In this document: positions 26,611 to 35,350 of the stretch, in pieces
Numbering within the stretch: position 1 is the stretch's first letter
Layout of the letters: each line of letters opens with the position of its first letter
Source of the DNA: Paraburkholderia caballeronis
Lineage (GTDB): Bacteria; Pseudomonadota; Gammaproteobacteria; Burkholderiales; Burkholderiaceae
Length of the DNA: 64,000 nucleotides
Reading direction: 5' to 3'
NCBI RefSeq assembly: GCF_900104845.1
Contig: NZ_FNSR01000002.1
Coordinates: 620,001 to 684,000 of the forward strand
Notes under the pieces: model-generated
What the model was told of the DNA's origin: nothing
Seen by the model: the letters and a program-made list of their open reading frames with translations, nothing else
Databases searched by the model: none
Program-made: the position numbers and the translations under genes

Positions 26611-27048
26611 TTGAAGCAAACCATAAAAGCAGCGGGAATATTCATCGCGGTCGTCGTTTGCACGCATCTCGCGCTGGCGCTGATCGTCGCATTCGAATCG
26701 TGCGTATTCGCGTGCCGGTTCATCGCGCGCCATATCTTCGTCGCCCTGTTGGCCGCGCTTCTGGCGGCGGCCATCGGCACTGCCATGACGCTGCTCGGAC
26801 AATACGGTTCGTGGCAGGCGGCCCTGACGAACCTTCCGCTGCATGCGCTCGCCGTGCCGGGCGCAATCGCCATGGCGGCGCTGATCGGCTTCATCGCCGG
26901 GCGCAAAAGCATGCGACGCGATCCGCAAAAGCACGGCTCCCGGCAATCGGCTAGACTGGTCGCCCATCGTATCGACGAAGGCGAAAACCATGACCGGTCA
27001 CGCTGGCATCAAGGCGCTAGTATTCGACGTATTCGGAACGGTGGTTGA
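26611..27048 (+). CDS. Hypothetical small membrane protein
   Basis: This is a 145-residue frame with three hydrophobic segments (about 7-28, 40-62 and 78-96) and a charged C-terminal tail. It starts with TTG and has only a weak ribosome-binding site. Its last ~58 bases overlap the following dehalogenase gene, so the true end or start may differ. No family is recognised; the membrane character is the main reason to keep it. Confidence 0.45.
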   Translation: MKQTIKAAGIFIAVVVCTHLALALIVAFESCVFACRFIARHIFVALLAALLAAAIGTAMTLLGQYGSWQAALTNLPLHALAVPGAIAMAALIGFIAGRKSMRRDPQKHGSRQSARLVAHRIDEGENHDRSRWHQGASIRRIRNGG

Positions 27049-27712
27049 CTGGCGTAGCGGCGTCGCACGCGCAGTCGAACCTTTCTTGCAGCATCATGCG
27101 CCGCAACTCGACGCGCACGAATTCGCGGATGCATGGCGGCGCGAGTATTCGCCGTCGATGGAGGAGATTCGCAGCGGACGCCGCCCGTATGTACGGCTCG
27201 ACGTGCTGCATCGGGAGAATCTCGTCAAGGCGCTCGCGCATCACGGAATCGACGGCGTCTCCGCTGACGAACTCGACGAACTCAATCTGGCCTGGCATTG
27301 GCTCGACCCGTGGCCCGATGCGATCGAAGGCCTGCTTCGGCTGAAGCGCCGCTTCATCATCGCGCCGCTGTCGAACGGCAACATCCGGTTGATGATCGAC
27401 ATGGCGAAACGCGCGGCGCTGCCGTGGGACGCGATCCTCGGCGCCGAAGTCGTTCGCGCGTACAAGCCGTCGCCGCGCGTCTACACCGAAACGGCGGAGA
27501 TCCTCGGACTGCCGCCGGACCAGGTGTGCATGGTCGCCGCGCACAACGGCGACCTCGCGGCCGCGCGCGGCTGCGGCCTGAAGACCGCGTTCGTCAAACG
27601 CCCGAACGAGCACGGTCCCGCACAGACCACCGACCTGAGCGCCGCGCAGCAGTGGGACTTCATCGCCGACGACTTCAACGAACTCGCGACGCGTCTCGGC
27701 TGCGCGGTTTGA
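26990..27712 (+). CDS. Haloacid dehalogenase, type II
   Basis: This 240-residue HAD-superfamily enzyme starts KALVFDVFGTVVDWRSGVAR, with the nucleophilic Asp13. Motif II is PLSNGNIRLM, the conserved Lys is in RAYKPSPRVYTE, and MVAAHNGDLAAARGCGLKTAFV closes the active site. This set is typical of L-2-haloacid dehalogenases (hydrolytic dehalogenation via an aspartyl ester). It is followed 56 bases later by a PLP enzyme gene on the same strand. Physiological substrate is unknown. Confidence 0.9.
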   Translation: MTGHAGIKALVFDVFGTVVDWRSGVARAVEPFLQHHAPQLDAHEFADAWRREYSPSMEEIRSGRRPYVRLDVLHRENLVKALAHHGIDGVSADELDELNLAWHWLDPWPDAIEGLLRLKRRFIIAPLSNGNIRLMIDMAKRAALPWDAILGAEVVRAYKPSPRVYTETAEILGLPPDQVCMVAAHNGDLAAARGCGLKTAFVKRPNEHGPAQTTDLSAAQQWDFIADDFNELATRLGCAV

Positions 27713-27768
27713 GACACCGCGCTATCGCCGCCGACGCGACTCCGCTCTCGCTTCCCAACTCCATGCCC

Positions 27769-28773
27769 ATGACGACCCGCCCCGACTTCGCCCGCTTCCC
27801 TGTCTACAGCCTGCTTGAAGGCCCGACGCCGATCCAGCGCCTCGACCGCCTGAGCGACCGGCTCGGCATCAATCTGTTCGTGAAGCGGGACGATCTGATC
27901 GGGCTCGGAATGGGCGGCAACAAGCTGCGCAAGCTCGAATTCCTGGTCGGCGACGCGATCGCTCAACGCGCCGATACGATCGTCACCGTCGGCGCGCGCC
28001 AGTCGAATCACGCACGCCTGACCGCGGCGGCCGCCGCGAAAGCGGGCCTGCGCTGCGAACTGGTGTTGACGCGCGCGGTGCCGAGGACCGACGACGCGTA
28101 CCTCGACAACGGCAACACGCTGCTCAACGAACTGCTCGGCGCGGTCGTGCACGACCTGCCCGGCACCGCCAACGCGCTCGAATTCGCCGAGGCGCGCGCG
28201 CAGCAACTGCGCGACGAAGGCCGCAACGTGTACGTCTGCCCGCTCGGCGGCTCCAGCCCGACCGGCTGTATCGGTTATGCGAAATGCGCAATCGAAATCC
28301 GCCAGCAGGAACACGCTGCGAACGTGCGATTCGACGAGATCGTCGTGCCGAACGGCAGCGGCGGCACGCATGCGGGGCTGGTCGCCGGTTTTGCGTCGCT
28401 CGGTGCAAAGCCCGCGCTGATCCGCGCCCATGCGGTGTACAGCAACGCGGAACGCTCGCGCGAGGTGACGCTCGACAAGATCAACCGGACGCTGCCGTTG
28501 CTGCAATCGTCGCTGTCGTTGTCCGCGGACGACCTGAACCTGTCCGACCAGCAACTCGGCGACGGTTACGGCATCCCGACCGACGCGATGCGCGCGGCCG
28601 TGAAAACGCTCGCAGCGGCCGAAGGCCTGTTCATCGACCCGGTGTATGGCGGCAAGGCGTTTGCGGGCCTGCTGCACGACGTCGAGACCGGCCGTTACGC
28701 GCGCGGGCAGAACGTGCTGTTCGTGATGACCGGCGGCCTGCCGGGCCTCTTCGCGTACCGCAGCGCGTTTTGA
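27769..28773 (+). CDS. dcyD: D-cysteine desulfhydrase / ACC-deaminase-like PLP enzyme
   Basis: This protein of about 334 residues is a fold-type II PLP enzyme. The PLP Lys is in GMGGNKLRKLEFL, and the phosphate loop is NGSGGTHAGL. The N-terminal FPVYSLLEGPTPIQRLDRLS is characteristic of D-cysteine desulfhydrase and 1-aminocyclopropane-1-carboxylate deaminase; the two cannot be separated safely from motifs. Two ATGs (27763 and 27769) are possible and neither has a clear ribosome-binding site. It converges on the exporter gene. Confidence 0.85.
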   Translation: MTTRPDFARFPVYSLLEGPTPIQRLDRLSDRLGINLFVKRDDLIGLGMGGNKLRKLEFLVGDAIAQRADTIVTVGARQSNHARLTAAAAAKAGLRCELVLTRAVPRTDDAYLDNGNTLLNELLGAVVHDLPGTANALEFAEARAQQLRDEGRNVYVCPLGGSSPTGCIGYAKCAIEIRQQEHAANVRFDEIVVPNGSGGTHAGLVAGFASLGAKPALIRAHAVYSNAERSREVTLDKINRTLPLLQSSLSLSADDLNLSDQQLGDGYGIPTDAMRAAVKTLAAAEGLFIDPVYGGKAFAGLLHDVETGRYARGQNVLFVMTGGLPGLFAYRSAF

Positions 28774-28791
28774 GAGCGGCCATGCGGCGTT

Positions 28792-28811
28792 GCGCGTAAC
28801 GGTTACTGCGC
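28792..28811. terminator. Hairpin between convergent genes
   Basis: GCGCGTAAC (28792-28800) and GTTACTGCGC (28802-28811) form a 9-bp stem with one bulged base and a one-base loop in DNA terms. It covers the stop codon of the minus-strand exporter gene and lies 18 bases after the PLP enzyme stop. Confidence 0.4.
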
Positions 28812-30203
28812 CTGTTTCAGTCCGGTGGAAGCCGGTTGCTTCACCGCGTCGAGCCAACGGAACACCACCGCGGAAAGCAGCGTGATGACGCCCATGCAGA
28901 TAAAGCTCACGCGAAAGCCAGCCTGCGTCGAGCCCCATTCGCTCGCGAACAGCCGCACGACGCCGCCGCCGATCGACACGCCGAGTCCCATCGCCAGCAT
29001 CTGCGCCATCGAGAACAGGCTGTTGCCGCTGCCCGCATCCGCGTGCGACAGCCCCTTCAGCGTGACGCTGTTCATCGCGGCGAACTGCATCGACGTCGCC
29101 GCGCCGAACACCGCGAGCACGACGAGCGCGATCAGCGCGGGCGAGTCTTTGGACACGAGCGAGAACGCGGCGATCGACAGGCCGACGATGGCCGTGTTCA
29201 CGAGCAGGAACGTCCCGTAGCCGAAGCGGCGGATCAGCGGCGCGACCCAGCGCTTCGTCATCGTGCCGGCGAGCGCGGCGGGCAGCATCGTCAGGCCCGA
29301 GCGCAGCGGCGAATAGCCGAGTTGCACTTGCAGCATCAGCGGCACCATGAACGGCACCGCGTTCGCGCCGATGCGGCACAGCAGGTTGCCGACCAGCCCG
29401 ACGCTGAAGTTCGGCTCACGAAACAGTCCGAGCCTGAACAGCGGATGGGTCCGATACTTCGCGTGCACGACATACGCGAGAAAACTGGCGACGCTCAACG
29501 CGAAGCAGACGGTCGCCCATGCGGCCCGGTTCGTGCTCGCCGGCACGTCGACGCCGAGCGAAAACGCGCTCATGCCGAGCGACAGCAGCGCGCAGCCGGC
29601 GAGGTCGAACGGCGGCGCGCTCACCGCGTGATCGTGCGGCAGGAAGAATTGCGTCGCGGCAAGGCCGGCGAGACCGATCGGCACGTTGATCAGGAAGATC
29701 CAGTGCCACGAGATCGTCTGCGTGAGCCAGCCGCCGAGCGTCGGCCCGAGCAGCGGCCCGACCTGCCCGGCGATCGACACGAACGCCAGCGCGGACACGT
29801 ATTGCTCGGCGGATACGCTGCGCAGCACCGCGAGACGGCCGATCGGCAACAGCATCGAGCCGCCGACGCCTTGCAGCACGCGCGCGACGATCAACTGGCC
29901 GAGCGTATGCGCGCCGGCGCAGCAGACCGAGCCGATCACGAAGATCAGGATTGCGACGAAGTACACGCGACGGGTGCCGAAACGGTCGGCGAGCCAACCG
30001 GACGCGGGCGTCAGGATCGCCATCGTCAGCGTGTAGCCGACGATGACCGGCTGCATCGCGAGCGCGGATTCGTGGAGGCTTTGCGCGATCGACGGAAGCG
30101 CCGTGTTGACGATCGTCGTGTCGAGCGACTGCATGAAGAAGGCGGTGGCCACTATCCAGAGCAGGGCCTTGTGCGCGGAATCACGGGTCATTCGCGTGTC
30201 CAT
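28803..30203 (-). CDS. mdtD: MdtD-like multidrug MFS transporter (DHA2)
   Basis: This is a protein of about 466 residues with many membrane helices, belonging to the EmrB/QacA (DHA2) drug:proton antiporters. The motif set FFMQSLDTTIVNTALPSIAQSL, GWLADRFGTRRVY and LQGVGGSMLLPIGRLAVL matches MdtD closely. It exports hydrophobic compounds across the inner membrane. The start is either ATG 30203 or ATG 30191. The accessory island begins about 100 bases upstream of the start, so insertion of the island may have altered its promoter. Confidence 0.9.
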   Translation of the reverse strand: MDTRMTRDSAHKALLWIVATAFFMQSLDTTIVNTALPSIAQSLHESALAMQPVIVGYTLTMAILTPASGWLADRFGTRRVYFVAILIFVIGSVCCAGAHTLGQLIVARVLQGVGGSMLLPIGRLAVLRSVSAEQYVSALAFVSIAGQVGPLLGPTLGGWLTQTISWHWIFLINVPIGLAGLAATQFFLPHDHAVSAPPFDLAGCALLSLGMSAFSLGVDVPASTNRAAWATVCFALSVASFLAYVVHAKYRTHPLFRLGLFREPNFSVGLVGNLLCRIGANAVPFMVPLMLQVQLGYSPLRSGLTMLPAALAGTMTKRWVAPLIRRFGYGTFLLVNTAIVGLSIAAFSLVSKDSPALIALVVLAVFGAATSMQFAAMNSVTLKGLSHADAGSGNSLFSMAQMLAMGLGVSIGGGVVRLFASEWGSTQAGFRVSFICMGVITLLSAVVFRWLDAVKQPASTGLKQAQ

Positions 30204-30610
30204 GGAGCCACATGCCGACGGCTGCCGGATGGGATGTCCGGCGAGGATGCGAGGCAAACGGTGGCGAGTGGGAAGGTGCGATTCGAAGCAGCAGCGATGT
30301 GTTCGAATGTGTGCCGTTAGGAGAAAGGCGGCCGCAGATTAAAGTATAAGCTGTCCGTTCAATGGGCGCGCGACGCCCCCTGAGGTCTTGCCGAAAAGCA
30401 TAAATTGGCCCACCGACCGAGATTAAGGCATAAGTTGTCCAAGCGAAAATATGCCTATTCGACAAGTTGTTTTTCTTGTGCCGTAACTAGCGAAACCGCG
30501 CTAGCATTGGTCACTGCTGCAAAGATAGCCGACTCACCGATCTGAGACGCAATCTCAACGCGCTGATCGACCTTCTTGCACGAATTGGTTATACCGTTTC
30601 GTATCTGGTC
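30204..30610. other. Left boundary region of the accessory island
   Basis: This ~400-base region lies between the exporter start and the end of the caspase-helicase gene. GC content drops sharply here. It contains the three 19-base boxes described separately. A plus-strand reading at ~30,520-30,600 (protein-like NLNALIDLLARIGYTVSYLV) resembles the C-terminus of an HTH antitoxin but is too short to call. Confidence 0.6.
30338..30440 (+). repeat. Three 19-base boxes at the left side of the island
   Basis: ATTAAAGTATAAGCTGTCC (30338-30356), GAAAAGCATAAATTGGCCC (30393-30411) and ATTAAGGCATAAGTTGTCC (30422-30440) are directly repeated variants of TTAAAGnATAAGnTGTCC. Repeated boxes of this kind at an element end are normally binding sites for a Tn7/Tn5053-class transposase. 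A second cluster at 57,348-57,502 has the same orientation. Confidence 0.7.
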
Positions 30611-33600
30611 TCAGGCGTCCACGACCTCAGACTGTGGACGCAGGCGCTGGAACGTAGATTGACCAACGCAGGCAAGAAGTTGCGCATCGTTCATAGCCGA
30701 TACGGCCTCCGGCGTTTGCCCCCCTTCCTGCAGCAGCGCAAGACACTGTCCGCGGTTCAATGGAGCGCACAGCTTGCGCAAAGGCAAGGCGCGCTCCGGG
30801 ACTCCGAATTCCAGCCGCGTGAGCAATACGTCGACTGCATCGAGAAATTGCTGATGCTCAGGAAACAATGCCGAGAGTATGCGCTGAGCAGACCGCAAGT
30901 GAAACCGCGTGGCATCGGCGATGCTGACAATGTCGCCGTAGCGGATCGCCGTGAAGGGGTTTGCAGTGTAGGACCGCTCCAAACTGTCGACGGGAACGCC
31001 TTCGACCCAATCGAAGAGAATTGCAGCACGCTTGCAGCGGCGCCAGAAGGTGTGTTCGTCGGCACCGTAACGCTGGAGCAGCCTGGACATTGCTGGACCG
31101 AAGCGAACGATAACATCATTGATGCGAGCCGATTCGGCCCTACCACGCGTCATCAGCGGCGTATAAACGTCGGACATCTCCTGCAAAACCTGCACGTGCG
31201 CCAAGATATGGAGCGGAGGCGTTGTTGCAATGTCGACGCTACACAACAGCTCCACCAAACGCAGTCCAGACTCAAAAGAAAGAGACGAACTGCCCACTGC
31301 CTGCCCGAGCATGGTCAGGTGGACGATATCGTCACCCTCTTTTTCGGCGAGTCCCGCCTGCAGCAGACGATCCACAAAGGCGGCTACGCGCGGCTGAACC
31401 ACAGCTACCCAGTTAGGGTTAGCACGAGCGGCAGCGTAACCGCCAAAGGTGTTCACAAGCAGACCCGGTATCTCGACCAGTTTGACGCCATGAACTTGGC
31501 TCAGAAGACGAAGTACCCAGGTCGGCATTGCCGATTCGGCAAACGAAGAAACGACGTCTTCGGGCGTTCCTTCGACGTATCGCTGGAACAGCCTGGCCCT
31601 TTCCACAGGGGTTTCCGCGAGTATGATGGCCTTCCCGATTTCGTTGAAACCCAGACGACCGGCCCGACCGGCCATGTTCTTGTACTCCGCAATCGAGAAG
31701 GGACGTCCGTCTTCGCCACGGAATTCCTGCTCGGCAAGAATTACGGTAGAAGCTGGCGTGTTAATCCCGGCCGCCAGCGTCGTCGTTGATCCAAGAACCC
31801 AGATACCGCCTTTTGTGTCCCGAAAACCGCGCTCAATCGCTTCACGCTCGGCTCGCAGCAAGTTAGTGCTGTGGAACGCAGTACCACCGCGCAGACATTC
31901 ATGCAAATCATGTGAGGCAGAGGTCAGATCCTGCGAAGGGAGGGCATCGAGCGTTGCGGTCGCCGCCCCCTTACCGAGCTCGCCGGAGAGATAGCGAGCG
32001 CATCCTTGGGCTTTGCCACGCTGGTTGCGGAAAACAATCAGTTTCTCGCCAGCGCCGACGAGCTTCTGTGCCAGGGGAACAATGACATCCTGCGAACTAG
32101 GTTTAGCCTTTCGCACACGAATACTGTGCGGTGGCAATAGCGCATCTGTCTTGGTCATACCGTCAACATCGCGGTATTGGAAAACGCCGTTCCGGTCGAG
32201 CACCCCTTCAACCAGTGGGACCGGACGGTCGCGCGAGAGGAGGACTGGAATGTCGAGCCATTGATCAAACCCGTTCAAGCGACCAATAACAGCGGATAGC
32301 ACAATCAGTTGTGGATGGACACCTCGAGTTCGAGCCCGAAGCAGTAACGCAAGAATCAGCTCGACGGTAATACCTCTGCGCGGATCGGTAATGAATTGCG
32401 CTTCATCAACTGTGACAAGGCCGATCCGGTTGAGGATGTGTGGTGCACCAAGCGCGAGGTTGAGAAACATCTCATAAGTGAAAAACCCGAGATCATAGCG
32501 GCCAGCAAGCACCTCCCCGATGGTATCTGTGGCATCGCCCATGCAGCGAACGATGCGCAGCCCCGACGGACCATATCGCTCCGAAAACTCTTCGAATTTT
32601 TCGCTGACGATTGCGCGGTACGGTAGCAGGAAGACCGCCTTCTTTCCTGCGATGACCGACTGGATAGCAGAAAGCTCTCCGATCATCGTCTTGCCCGAGC
32701 TGGTTGGCGCGACCGTCATGAGTGAACGACCCGCAAGCACGCCGTACTCGTTGACGGCGCGCAGTTGCAAGGCGTTGAGACCATCCGGAAAGCGCGCGCT
32801 CCATTGATCGACGATTGATTGTGGGAACCCATTGTCTAGCAACTGCTCGAACGGCCCGGCCATCTGCTCGACCGTGGTTGACGGGAAGGCGGCGTGGTAG
32901 TTAGCGCCGGGCACGAGCCGCGGAAAAACAAGCCCTCCTTGCACATTTCCCAAGAATACAGGCGTTTGTGTTGCGCCTATGCGCTCCGCTTCGACGCGAG
33001 CGATCTGAACGATTTCATCTCCCACGCCTGGAAAACTGATGCGTTCCACCGTAGTCGCTGTCATTGCCTGAATGACCGCGTACGTGAGAAGGCCGTGCCC
33101 GGTACCGGGTTGTTCCCACGCTACCTGCCGTGCGGTACACGCCGTCAGCAGGATTCGCCCTTCGCCGGCGACACCTTCTAGTGCGAAGACGCTTCTTGGC
33201 TGCGCGGGGACTTCCAGTACACGAGCCGGAGCATGCCCGCTAAAGCAGCAGTCCAGAATGCATAGGACGGCGCGGGCTCGGGTTGCCTTGAACGCGTCAC
33301 CGATCGATGCCATGGACAAGGTGGTCCCGGCCAAGTCCGTGCAAAGGGTGTCGTAGACAGCGATGCCTCCATCCGGTGAACCGTGGCCGGCGAAACTGAT
33401 GACAATGACATCATCGTCAGCAGCATTTGCCAGTGTGCCAAAGATCGCCTCTGAGACATTATCCCTTGTCGCGTTCTCGTCTACGAGTAGTTTGGCGCTA
33501 AAGCCCGGAATCGAATCGAGAAACAGCGCATTAAGAGCAGTCGCGTCACGGACCGCTCCCGTGAGCTCATCGATGTTGGGATCGAGCTGCCTGTTAACGC

Positions 33601-33625
33601 CGACGAATATTCCCTTCAAGGTCAT
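30611..33625 (-). CDS. Caspase-like peptidase fused to a Ski2-like helicase
   Basis: This is a 1004-residue two-enzyme fusion. Residues 1-235 form a caspase/metacaspase-like domain; the catalytic pair is His81 in SFAGHGSPD and Cys127 in LDCCFSGH. Residues ~285-700 form a superfamily 2 helicase with Walker A APTSSGKT (~306-313), DEAQ (~407-410), LSAVIG and NMAGRAGRLG, the Ski2/Hel308-like set. The C-terminal ~300 residues are helical. The helicase could sense foreign nucleic acid and activate the peptidase; this is inference from other NTPase-peptidase conflict proteins. It follows a membrane-protein gene on the same strand by 251 bases. Confidence 0.85.
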   Translation of the reverse strand: MTLKGIFVGVNRQLDPNIDELTGAVRDATALNALFLDSIPGFSAKLLVDENATRDNVSEAIFGTLANAADDDVIVISFAGHGSPDGGIAVYDTLCTDLAGTTLSMASIGDAFKATRARAVLCILDCCFSGHAPARVLEVPAQPRSVFALEGVAGEGRILLTACTARQVAWEQPGTGHGLLTYAVIQAMTATTVERISFPGVGDEIVQIARVEAERIGATQTPVFLGNVQGGLVFPRLVPGANYHAAFPSTTVEQMAGPFEQLLDNGFPQSIVDQWSARFPDGLNALQLRAVNEYGVLAGRSLMTVAPTSSGKTMIGELSAIQSVIAGKKAVFLLPYRAIVSEKFEEFSERYGPSGLRIVRCMGDATDTIGEVLAGRYDLGFFTYEMFLNLALGAPHILNRIGLVTVDEAQFITDPRRGITVELILALLLRARTRGVHPQLIVLSAVIGRLNGFDQWLDIPVLLSRDRPVPLVEGVLDRNGVFQYRDVDGMTKTDALLPPHSIRVRKAKPSSQDVIVPLAQKLVGAGEKLIVFRNQRGKAQGCARYLSGELGKGAATATLDALPSQDLTSASHDLHECLRGGTAFHSTNLLRAEREAIERGFRDTKGGIWVLGSTTTLAAGINTPASTVILAEQEFRGEDGRPFSIAEYKNMAGRAGRLGFNEIGKAIILAETPVERARLFQRYVEGTPEDVVSSFAESAMPTWVLRLLSQVHGVKLVEIPGLLVNTFGGYAAARANPNWVAVVQPRVAAFVDRLLQAGLAEKEGDDIVHLTMLGQAVGSSSLSFESGLRLVELLCSVDIATTPPLHILAHVQVLQEMSDVYTPLMTRGRAESARINDVIVRFGPAMSRLLQRYGADEHTFWRRCKRAAILFDWVEGVPVDSLERSYTANPFTAIRYGDIVSIADATRFHLRSAQRILSALFPEHQQFLDAVDVLLTRLEFGVPERALPLRKLCAPLNRGQCLALLQEGGQTPEAVSAMNDAQLLACVGQSTFQRLRPQSEVVDA

Positions 33626-33876
33626 GACGGCTTCCCTCTCGCCCTTTGCACATCACTTACAACCATTCCCCGCACAGATTTAATGCACAGGCAAATCCGT
33701 AGAAGCGAAAGAAGACGCCATTCCTCCGCTTTCAAAACCCGATGTCGCGAGTATCGCCCTCGTCCACAAGGGCCCTATCGGGCGAGCCGTCAGCGTGCCG
33801 ACATCTCAGCCTACGATTTGAAATAATGCCATCTACCGCACGCCATCAGTCAAACAGCACATCGCTGAATGGTTGG

Positions 33877-34533
33877 TTAGCTTCCGCTCTTGCCTGTATT
33901 GCCAGTCGACGGCGCGGCCGGCGCCGGATTGCTCGGTACGGCTGGTTTGACCGACTGCATGGGCAATCCGGTCAAACCACGTTGAACAGTTCCTGCCGGA
34001 TCTTGCACTTTTTGCATCGCCATGCCAGTTATGCCGTCATAGGTCGGCGAAGTAGTAACGGTGTTTTTGCCAGCCACGTTTGCCCCTCCAAGATTTACAG
34101 ATACGAAAAAAGTCGTGAAAATTAGCGCAATGGCAAAGGCAGCGGCGGACATCCAATGGTTCACGTGATTCGCGCAGAAATCCCACCACAACTGTTCGCC
34201 AAGCGCTTTTTCTTCGGACTTCAGGTAGTACCTCTCAGCCCTGTCAAGCTGCAAGTTCACAACTCTCAGACTGAGTACATACGACACGACCACAAGCACC
34301 ATCGCGAGCGTAAAGAAAATCCACGAGCCATATAAAGCCCAAGCAAACTCAGCCTGACGGATCGGTATGAAATCTTTCAGGAAACCAAGCGAGAGAGCGA
34401 GCCCGGCGCCTGAATACGTCAATATCGATTTGTCAAGGTTCTCCGCATTGGAAATCTGGCGCTTCGAAAGGTCGTCGCGATGGCGCTCGTAGAGGCGTTG
34501 CCGCTCCGCGGACTCGCTACCGTCCTCACACAT
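33877..34533 (-). CDS. Membrane protein with repeated GxTGxxMQxV tail motif
   Basis: This 218-residue protein has a charged N-terminus, three membrane segments (about 38-58, 64-90 and 130-152) and a long Pro/Gly/Ser-rich tail. The tail contains GITGMAMQKV (167-176) and GLTGLPMQSV (186-195), two copies of a motif that also occurs in the small protein directly upstream. It starts 3 bases after that gene and is followed by the caspase-helicase gene, suggesting a three-gene unit. It could be the membrane-damaging or substrate component. No known family is recognised. Confidence 0.7.
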   Translation of the reverse strand: MCEDGSESAERQRLYERHRDDLSKRQISNAENLDKSILTYSGAGLALSLGFLKDFIPIRQAEFAWALYGSWIFFTLAMVLVVVSYVLSLRVVNLQLDRAERYYLKSEEKALGEQLWWDFCANHVNHWMSAAAFAIALIFTTFFVSVNLGGANVAGKNTVTTSPTYDGITGMAMQKVQDPAGTVQRGLTGLPMQSVKPAVPSNPAPAAPSTGNTGKSGS

Positions 34534-34536
34534 ACG

Positions 34537-34698
34537 CTACTTCGAGTTCCCGTTGCCAGACTTGCCGTCATTCGGCTTTCCGGCCCCTCGCGTGACCGGC
34601 TGCATCTTCTGCCCCGTCACCCCGCCATGGATGGTCCTGGTTGGAGCCTGAAGAGTCCGCCCCGTGCCCACGGGCAATACAACCGTTGGTCGTTTCAT
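34537..34698 (-). CDS. Small basic protein with GxTGxxMQxV motif
   Basis: This is a 53-residue protein (MKRPTVVLPV at the start) with GVTGQKMQPV at 26-35 and a Gly/Asn/Lys/Ser tail similar to the tail of the next gene. An AGGGGGG lies ~9 bases upstream of ATG 34698. Its stop is 3 bases before the membrane-protein start. The shared motif and tail make it very likely that this short frame is real and functionally tied to the membrane protein. Confidence 0.6.
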   Translation of the reverse strand: MKRPTVVLPVGTGRTLQAPTRTIHGGVTGQKMQPVTRGAGKPNDGKSGNGNSK

Positions 34699-34984
34699 TT
34701 TCGTCTGCCCCCCTAGAAATGGCCGGCGCCTGCCCTGCATAACACCGGCCGTCAAAATCCGCCTAGATACCGTATACAAACAGACATCACTCAAATTTTC
34801 CACAATACTTTGTGATAAAAATACTCGCAAGCACAAGATATAGTAGCACTCGCCGCGCGCAACATCCAAGGTGCTGCGAGTTTTCCCGCAGCAAACATGC
34901 ACGCGCTCGTCAGTTTTCCAGCGGAGCAGTCACGAAAGCACTTTCAAGCCAGTAAACTCTGTCACGAGCCGCGAAATAGAGTGG

Positions 34985-35308
34985 CGAGCTTTGACAGTGC
35001 GGTCTGTTCGTATCCAAGGTCATCAGTTGGCCGCGTTCGTTGGCCGATACGTCCTTGCCCCTCGGCCTTCATCGCGTCACACACCTGCTGGCGGAAGTTC
35101 GCGTCCGGTTGAACGACGGGCTGTTGTTGTACACCAGCTTCGCGTTCGGGATGACCTTGCGAATCTTGCTGACCATGCCGCCAATCTGCGCGATATGCGG
35201 TTTTCCAGTTTCGATCCGCAGCAGGTCAGCGTCGTTTTGCAGCGCGGTGACGCAATCGAACACGCAACGCGCTTCGCCCGTGTCTGCAACACGACGTAGC
35301 AACAGCAT
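34985..35308 (-). pseudogene. Isocitrate lyase remnant
   Basis: Reading the minus strand from 35,308, LLRIETGKPHIAQIGGMVSK and VIPNAKLVYNNSPSFN match the C-terminal third of the long (~530-residue) bacterial isocitrate lyases. After a frameshift near 35,115 the reading continues as LNFRQQVCDAMKAEG, and after another as GKDVSANERGQLMTLD. The active-site half is absent. It is a decayed fragment left by an earlier insertion or rearrangement, lying between the small-protein promoter and the HipA-like gene. The surrounding ~300 bases (34,699-34,985) hold an AT-rich promoter region but no gene. Confidence 0.75.
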
Positions 35309-35350
35309 GCTAGCCTGCCGGAGAAACGACCCAGAGGACAGGAAAACGCG

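Noticed and set aside
30500..30610. Plus-strand reading similar to the C-terminus of a HigA/XRE antitoxin (NLNALIDLLARIGYTVSYLV).
   Set aside because: It is only ~35 residues, lacks the HTH and a start, and continues into the complement of the helicase gene.
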